Assembly: GCA_002724185.1 (NCBI GenBank)
Contig: PBOB01000054.1
Location: 25,768 to 89,767, forward strand
Source: Acidiferrobacteraceae bacterium
Lineage (GTDB): Bacteria; Pseudomonadota; Gammaproteobacteria; Arenicellales; UBA868
DNA length: 64,000 nucleotides
Direction: 5' to 3'
A model generated the notes under the pieces. It was not told where the DNA came from. It saw only the letters and a list, made by a program, of their open reading frames with translations, and did no database searches. The translations under genes and the position numbers were made by a program. Below, piece by piece: positions 59,191 through 64,000 of this stretch (positions within the stretch are counted from its first letter, which is position 1; every line of letters starts with the position of its first letter).

Positions 59191-59229
59191 ATAACAAAAG
59201 GCCCGGAGCTTATTGGCAAAGAAACTACT

Positions 59230-59757
59230 TTATTCTTCTTGAAAAGATATCAGACTATGGAGATTAATACCCAGCGCTTCAATTTTCTGTTTGCCACCCA
59301 AGCCTTCTAAGTCAACTATAAAAGTGGCTCCTGCGATAGCTGCGCCCGTCTCTTTAATTAGTTGAATTGCAGCGCAGGCTGTTCCTCCTGTTGCGATTAG
59401 ATCGTCTACTAATAACACTGAATCGCTAGGCCCAACACTGTCGCGGTGCATTTCTACTTCGTCAGTTCCATATTCAAGATCATACTCAATGGATATCTTT
59501 TCCCATGGTAGTTTGCCTTTCTTTCGAATCGAAACAAAACCAACTGATAACTGATGAGCGATGGCTCCTCCAAGGATAAAACCCCTTGCTTCAATACCAG
59601 CGACCTGCGTTATTCTAACGTCAGTGAAAGGAAGAGCCATCTGATCAACCGTATACTTTAGGCCGGCCGGATTTTCCAGTAGTGTGGTTATATCCCGGAA
59701 TGTCACGCCCGGTTTGGGGCAGTTAGGGATTGAGCGAATCAGTTGAGCAAGATCCAT
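59230..59757 (-). CDS. apt: Adenine phosphoribosyltransferase
   Basis: Apt makes AMP from adenine and PRPP. The 175-residue protein has FRDITTLLENP, GIEARGFILGGAIA, SIRKKGKLPWE and the PRPP site VLLVDDLIATGGTA. It follows mtnP by 19 bases and recycles the adenine that MtnP releases. Confidence 0.96.
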   Translation of the reverse strand: MDLAQLIRSIPNCPKPGVTFRDITTLLENPAGLKYTVDQMALPFTDVRITQVAGIEARGFILGGAIAHQLSVGFVSIRKKGKLPWEKISIEYDLEYGTDEVEMHRDSVGPSDSVLLVDDLIATGGTACAAIQLIKETGAAIAGATFIVDLEGLGGKQKIEALGINLHSLISFQEE

Positions 59758-59776
59758 GGTACTAGTATCGGCCAGC

Positions 59777-60664
59777 CTATTTGTTTAGAACCCGGCCAGC
59801 TATGACGTCGAGTTTAGAAAGAGTATCTGGATTCCGCATTTCGTTGGTCGTGATTACCGCATTTTCTAGAGAGCGATCGTCTCCCGAAGGGCACAGCAGA
59901 GGCCGTTCCTTCATGCGAGGAACAACATTCTTAATTAGAGCGCGCGCTTTGCTAGCATTTTCAGTTAGAACTTTAATTATCGTGCTCACTTCTACATTTT
60001 CATGTTCAGGATGCCAGCAGTCATAGTCTGTTACCATGGCTACGGTACAGTATGGTATCTCCGCTTCTCGAGCAAGCTTAGCTTCCGGCATGTTTGTCAT
60101 GCCAATCACATCACAGCCCCATTTGCGATAGAGATTAGATTCCGCAAGAGTTGAAAACTGAGGGCCCTCCATAACGAGGTAGGTCCCGTTACTAACCACT
60201 GATATGTTAGCATTTGTGCAAGCCTGTTGACACCAATCACGTAGTCGTATGTTGGTCGGTTGAGCCATAGACACGTGTGCCACAATACCATCGCTGAAGA
60301 AACTTTTTTGTCGAGCATAGGTGCGATCAATAAATTGATCCACTATGACAAATGTGCCCGGGTCAAGCCCTTCTCGTAACGAGCCTACGGCAGATAGAGA
60401 GATTATGTCAGTCACACCGGAACGCTTTAGGGAATCAATATTGGCGCGGTAGTTAATTTCAGAAGGATTGAGGTGGTGTCCTCTGCCGTGTCTAGGCAAG
60501 AAAACGATAGCTTGGTCTTCCAATGTGCCGAAAAGCAGCTGATCTGAGGGGTTTCCAAAAGAACTAAAGACCTTCCGCCACTCTATATTCTTCAATCCAT
60601 CGATCTCGTATATTCCACTACCACCAATAATTCCAAGGACTGGAGCTGGATGTATTTTATTCAT
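59777..60664 (-). CDS. mtnP: S-methyl-5'-thioadenosine phosphorylase
   Basis: MtnP cleaves methylthioadenosine, a by-product of polyamine synthesis from SAM, into adenine and methylthioribose phosphate. The 295-residue protein has GIIGGSGIYEIDGL, PRHGRGHHLNPSEIN, EGPQFSTLAESNLYRKWG, GMTNMPEAKLAREAEI and VTDYDCW, the residues that favour MTA over nucleosides with free ribose. With apt it forms a salvage unit. It lies between cbbQ and apt. Confidence 0.94.
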   Translation of the reverse strand: MNKIHPAPVLGIIGGSGIYEIDGLKNIEWRKVFSSFGNPSDQLLFGTLEDQAIVFLPRHGRGHHLNPSEINYRANIDSLKRSGVTDIISLSAVGSLREGLDPGTFVIVDQFIDRTYARQKSFFSDGIVAHVSMAQPTNIRLRDWCQQACTNANISVVSNGTYLVMEGPQFSTLAESNLYRKWGCDVIGMTNMPEAKLAREAEIPYCTVAMVTDYDCWHPEHENVEVSTIIKVLTENASKARALIKNVVPRMKERPLLCPSGDDRSLENAVITTNEMRNPDTLSKLDVIAGRVLNK

Positions 60665-60708
60665 GCCTGTCTTCCAATGGAGCGCATTCGTCTTTGTTTA
60701 ATCTATTT

Positions 60709-61542
60709 CTAGAATAGGGATGTTCCTAGTTCAATTACAGCGGTGAGCATATCGGGCTCGTCTGTTAATGGTTCAGCAATAGCAACCCGGCATGCTAGTT
60801 TTGGATCTATGCCGCTTCCCATTAACTTTGCTGCGTGAACTAATAATCTTGTGCTGGCACCTTCCTCTAAACCGTTGCCTTTTAAGTTTCTTGTCATACC
60901 TGCAAAGCGAACTAGGAGTTCAGTAGTATGTTGGTCTAAGCCTGATTCATGCATAACGATTTTTTGCTCTAGTGATACGTCAGGATAGTCAAACTCGATA
61001 GCGACAAAACGCTGTCTTGTGCTTTGCTTTAGATCCTTTATTACACTTTGATATCCGGGGTTATAGGAGATTGATAAACAGAACTCAGAGGGAGCTGGCA
61101 AAACTTCTCCCGTTTTTTCTATTGGTAGCATTCTTCTATCATCGGCAAGGGGATGAATCACCACAGTTGTATCTTTACGTGCTTCCACGATCTCATCAAG
61201 ATAGCAAAGGCCACCTATTCGCACTGCTGTAGTAAGTGGACCGTCAACCCAGCGGGTCTCCCCACCAACAATAAGGAAACGACCTACTAAATCTGAAGCG
61301 GTTAGGTCGTCGTGACAGGAGATAGTGATCAAAGGACGTTCGAGGCGCCATGCCATGTGCTCCATAAAGCGGGTCTTGCCGCATCCTGTTGGACCTTTGA
61401 GCAAAATAGGTATGGAATTCTGCCAAGCAGCCTCAAACACTGCGATCTCATCATTTTGAGGCGCATAAAATGGTTCCGAATGTATCCGATAATGCTCGCT
61501 CTCAGTAGTGACGCTGGAGACATTCGTGTGTGTCAAGCTCAT
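60709..61542 (-). CDS. cbbQ: CbbQ/NorQ-type MoxR AAA+ ATPase
   Basis: CbbQ is an AAA+ ATPase that, with CbbO, remodels inhibited RuBisCO; NorQ and NirQ do the same for nitric oxide reductase. The 277-residue protein has Walker A KGPTGCGKTRFM near residue 50, Walker B GGLCYLDEIVEA, the sensor segment SISYNPGYQ and the C-terminal Arg region. Its probable partner (cbbO) lies upstream in sequence but is separated by apt and mtnP. It sits beside the PPi-phosphofructokinase gene. Confidence 0.88.
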   Translation of the reverse strand: MSLTHTNVSSVTTESEHYRIHSEPFYAPQNDEIAVFEAAWQNSIPILLKGPTGCGKTRFMEHMAWRLERPLITISCHDDLTASDLVGRFLIVGGETRWVDGPLTTAVRIGGLCYLDEIVEARKDTTVVIHPLADDRRMLPIEKTGEVLPAPSEFCLSISYNPGYQSVIKDLKQSTRQRFVAIEFDYPDVSLEQKIVMHESGLDQHTTELLVRFAGMTRNLKGNGLEEGASTRLLVHAAKLMGSGIDPKLACRVAIAEPLTDEPDMLTAVIELGTSLF

Positions 61543-61603
61543 GATTTAATTCCCAATTGAAATCTAAATATATTTTAGTTACCGGTTCCATCTACAGATC
61601 TTT

Positions 61604-62869
61604 CTATCTGATTGTAAACGAGTGTTTAAGTTTCTTGGGTACAAGGGTATTGGTAAGAAATTTGTATTGTGGTAGCCCATTGCGATAAGGGGGGTAATTT
61701 TCGCCACGAATTAAGGGCTCCAGATATTCTCGACAGCGATTGGTGATTCCGAAGCCATCTCGACTGATGAATCCGCGGGGCATTAGTTTTTCCTTATTAG
61801 CGACCTTATCAAGCGAAACTTCTGAAATTTTCCACCTGTAAGGCCGATTTGATGTTCGGCAGATTGCAGGCATCACTGAGTTTTTTCCTTCGAGCGCAAG
61901 TTTTACGGCAGCCTTGCCAAGTGCATATGCTTGGGTTTCATCTGTTTTGGATGCTATATGCCTCGCTGATCTTTGCAGATAATCGGCCACCGCCCAATGA
62001 TATTTGAGATTTAGATCGCTCTTTATCATCGAGGCGATGACTGGTGCGACACCTCCTAGTTGAGCGTGGCCAAAAGCGTCAGTTATACCATGATCGGAAA
62101 GAAACCTACCATCGGAGCTGCGCACTCCTTCTGAAACCACAATCGAGCAATATCCATATCGCCTAATATTCTTATCAACGATATGCATGAATTTATTGCG
62201 ATCGAACTTAACTTCTGGGAACAGAATAATGACAGGTATATCGTTATTGATAGTTGCCATGCCTCCAGCTGCCGCTATCCATCCAGCATGGCGACCCATA
62301 ACTTCGAGTATAAAAATCTTGGTCGAAGTTTTCGCCATTGACGCAACATCAAAACTAGCTTCACGTGTTGATATGGCTACATATTTTGCGACTGAGCCGA
62401 AACCAGGGCAGTTATCTGTGTATGGAAGATCGTTATCTATAGTTTTAGGGATATGAATTGCCTGTATCGGGTAACCCATAGTTTTTGAAAGGCGAGAAAC
62501 TTTTAAGCATGTATCGGCGGAGTCACCGCCTCCGTTATAAAAGAAATAGCCTATATTGTGAGCTCGAAATACCTCGATTAATCGCCGGTATTCAGCTTCG
62601 TGCTTTTCAAGACTCTTCAGCTTGTATCTACAGGATCCAAACGCTCCAGCAGGGGTGTGCCTAAGTGCTGCTATCGATTTATTTGTCTCAAAACTAGTGT
62701 CAATCAGGTTTTCAGTTAAAGCTCCGATTATTCCATTATGGCCAGCATAGACCTTTCCAATCCTAGCACGCGAAGCTCGAGCCGTCTCAATTACGCCACA
62801 GGCACTGGAGTTAATCACAGCGGTTACGCCACCCGATTGAGCGTAAAAGATATTTTTTCTAGCTTTCAT
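61604..62869 (-). CDS. pfp: Pyrophosphate-dependent 6-phosphofructokinase
   Basis: This enzyme phosphorylates fructose 6-phosphate with PPi and can also run in reverse. The 421-residue protein has QSGGVTAVINSS, the phosphate-donor site NGGGDSADT (PPi-type GGDS rather than the ATP-type GGDGS), the catalytic IPKTIDNDLP, and VMGRHAGWIAA. ATG 62869 is preferred over 62887 because AAGGAG lies six bases upstream. It is next to cbbQ. In some autotrophs and methylotrophs PPi-PFK replaces part of the Calvin cycle phosphatases; that link here is inference. Confidence 0.9.
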   Translation of the reverse strand: MKARKNIFYAQSGGVTAVINSSACGVIETARASRARIGKVYAGHNGIIGALTENLIDTSFETNKSIAALRHTPAGAFGSCRYKLKSLEKHEAEYRRLIEVFRAHNIGYFFYNGGGDSADTCLKVSRLSKTMGYPIQAIHIPKTIDNDLPYTDNCPGFGSVAKYVAISTREASFDVASMAKTSTKIFILEVMGRHAGWIAAAGGMATINNDIPVIILFPEVKFDRNKFMHIVDKNIRRYGYCSIVVSEGVRSSDGRFLSDHGITDAFGHAQLGGVAPVIASMIKSDLNLKYHWAVADYLQRSARHIASKTDETQAYALGKAAVKLALEGKNSVMPAICRTSNRPYRWKISEVSLDKVANKEKLMPRGFISRDGFGITNRCREYLEPLIRGENYPPYRNGLPQYKFLTNTLVPKKLKHSFTIR

Positions 62870-63001
62870 CCTGTTCTCCTTATGCAACTAGCCACAAAAA
62901 CTGGGGTAAGTTCAGCCTTATTGTAACTGCTCGCATCATCGGATGAATGGCGATATTGCTTGTCTTTTGGGTCGCTAGCCGAAGTTTACGTTTCTGCCCC
63001 A

Positions 63002-63030
63002 TTGACACACGGAGCACCGAGACGTAGGTT
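63002..63030 (+). promoter_or_regulatory. Probable adk promoter
   Basis: TTGACA (63002-63007) and TAGGTT (63025-63030) are 17 bases apart. The -35 is perfect and the -10 keeps the key TA and final T. Transcription would begin near 63037, about 75 bases before the adk ATG. Confidence 0.5.
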
Positions 63031-63111
63031 ACGCCACCCACGCGAAACAACAAAGCACAGAGAAAATAGCTAGCTTTTCAATATCGTGACTCTTACTAGG
63101 CCAAGAAGACT

Positions 63112-64000
63112 ATGAGAATTGTTCTATTAGGCGCTCCAGGCTCTGGCAAAGGTACCCAGGCCAAGCTGATTTCAGGTAATTACAGGGTCCCCCATATCTC
63201 TACGGGCGAGATTCTTCGAGCTGCCGTGGCAGAGAAGTCTATGCTGGGCAAGAAAATAGCCGGGGTTTTGAAGGCCGGAGATTTGGTTTCTGACGACATA
63301 GTTATTGATGCTGTTGTTGAAAAACTAAGAAGACCTGAAAGTCGACGGGGTTTTGTACTGGATGGCTTCCCAAGAAATATTCCACAGGCCCAGGAATTGG
63401 ACACGCGACTTGGTTGGGTTACCCGCCCTTTGCAGTTGGCCCTCCACCTTTCAATAGACCAAAGCTTACTGCTGAAGAGAATCACAGGAAGATTGGTGTG
63501 CGAAGATTGCGGTGCTGTTTATAACAAACATTTTTTTCGTACAAAGAAGCGTGGAATATGCGATGAATGTGATTCTCGCAATCTTGGCCAACGTTCCGAT
63601 GACAATGAAGAAGCCGTGCGCCGACGCCTTGAAGCGTATTTTAATGAAACGGAGCCTCTTATTGCATACTACAGAGCGCAGCATAAGCTACGCACTGTAC
63701 CGGCGGACACAAAAAAAACAGAAATTTTTCATTTTCTTTGCGAGGTTGTCGATCTAGAGATTAGACCTTTGGAGAAGAAAGTAGTTCCGAATGAGCCACG
63801 TCGAATCATTCAGGATAAGACCGTTCCGACAGTAGGAGGTCGAAATACCAAGACAAGTGAAGGGACAGTACGCAAGCGGACCTCGCCAGAATCCACTAAG
63901 AAATCAAAGAAGAAAGCTACTCAGAAAAAGACGTCGAGAGCTCAGGTAGCAAAGAAGAAAGCTACTCAGAAGAAATCAAAGAAGAAAGCTACTCAGAAAA
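63112..64000 (+). CDS. adk: Adenylate kinase with Lys-rich repeat tail (3' end outside window)
   Basis: Adk interconverts ATP, AMP and ADP. From ATG 63112 the frame is open to the window edge (296 codons so far). Residues 1-217 are a complete adenylate kinase: GAPGSGKGTQAK (P-loop), STGEILRAA, DGFPRN, a zinc-type lid with CEDCG and CDECD, RSDDNEEAVRRRL and AYYRA. The frame then continues through a linker with KKVVPNEPRRI and into Lys-Thr-Ser repeats (KKKATQKK, KKSKKKATQKK). A normal enzyme ends near residue 217. The tail resembles the H1-like protein at 34866. A frameshift or misassembly cannot be excluded, but the frame shows no stop. Confidence 0.9.
   Translation, partial: MRIVLLGAPGSGKGTQAKLISGNYRVPHISTGEILRAAVAEKSMLGKKIAGVLKAGDLVSDDIVIDAVVEKLRRPESRRGFVLDGFPRNIPQAQELDTRLGWVTRPLQLALHLSIDQSLLLKRITGRLVCEDCGAVYNKHFFRTKKRGICDECDSRNLGQRSDDNEEAVRRRLEAYFNETEPLIAYYRAQHKLRTVPADTKKTEIFHFLCEVVDLEIRPLEKKVVPNEPRRIIQDKTVPTVGGRNTKTSEGTVRKRTSPESTKKSKKKATQKKTSRAQVAKKKATQKKSKKKATQK
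63907..64000 (+). repeat. Short DNA repeats coding for the Lys-rich tail of Adk
   Basis: The unit AAGAAGAAAGCTACTCAGAA occurs at least three times near the end of the window (about 63907, 63952 and 63979), each coding for KKKATQK. Such identical units favour slippage, so copy number may vary between strains, and assembly at this point may be unreliable. Confidence 0.75.

Overview
The window is a gene-dense stretch of a moderately AT-rich gammaproteobacterial chromosome. That assignment rests on gene order: gmk-rpoZ-spoT-ridA-recG, dsbD...aroQ-accB-accC-prmA-(DUF3426)-fis-purH-purD, groESL next to fxsA, and glnE-ilvE-waaF-waaG/P. These are arrangements I know from Pseudomonas and its relatives. 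The LPS core genes show a Gram-negative outer membrane. I cannot name a genus. I saw no insertion sequence, prophage, CRISPR array, tRNA or rRNA, so this is backbone chromosome with lineage-specific edits.

Layout. 1-6531 (+): end of gmk, rpoZ with a long acidic tail, spoT, ridA, recG, ubiA. 6593-13086 (-): uvrD, folA, thyA, a penicillin-binding transpeptidase, and a DnaJ-like membrane protein paired with a VWA protein. 13541-13747 (+): a small DUF465 protein. 13811-19851 (-): ahcY behind a clear SAH riboswitch, metK, and an ileS of the eukaryote-like type. 19970-22090: an HDAC-family deacylase and an EEP hydrolase. 22076-28959 (-): LPS core and sugar genes (a kinase, a WaaG-WaaP fusion, galE, waaF), a zinc-finger protein, ilvE and a divergent lumazine-synthase-like protein. 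29031-31916 (-): glnE. 32300-34752 (+): two short-chain dehydrogenases and aroE. 34866-36705 (-): a histone H1-like Lys/Ala repeat protein and waaA. 36888-48045 (-): a run of twelve genes, dsbD, a TlpA-like thioredoxin, aroQ, accB, accC, prmA, a zinc-ribbon DUF3426 protein, fis, purH, purD, purE, tsaC. 48228-50776 (+): fxsA, then groES-groL behind a perfect CIRCE operator. 50851-56205 (-): an alpha/beta hydrolase, metY, and the split class II ribonucleotide reductase nrdJa/nrdJb with likely NrdR boxes. 56418-62869: cbbO/norD, a PGPGW-like membrane protein, apt, mtnP, cbbQ/norQ and a PPi-type phosphofructokinase. 63112-end (+): adk, whose reading frame continues past the catalytic domain into a Lys-rich repeat tail.

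How the genes work together. Methyl-group and sulfur metabolism recurs: metK makes SAM, ahcY removes SAH under riboswitch control, mtnP plus apt recycle the methylthioadenosine made from SAM, and metY makes homocysteine. DNA precursor supply (folA, thyA, nrdJab, adk, gmk, pur genes) and envelope building (waaA, waaF, waaG/P, galE, the transpeptidase) are also well represented. The CbbQ/CbbO MoxR-VWA pair occurs here without RuBisCO or nitric oxide reductase genes, and its two halves are separated by other genes.

The most distinctive items are the SAH riboswitch, the CIRCE element, the WaaG-WaaP fusion, the Lys-rich tail on Adk together with a separate H1-like gene of similar repeat style, the divergent RibH-like protein, and the separated orphan cbbQ/cbbO. 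I did not find a clearly new multi-gene defence or biosynthetic system.
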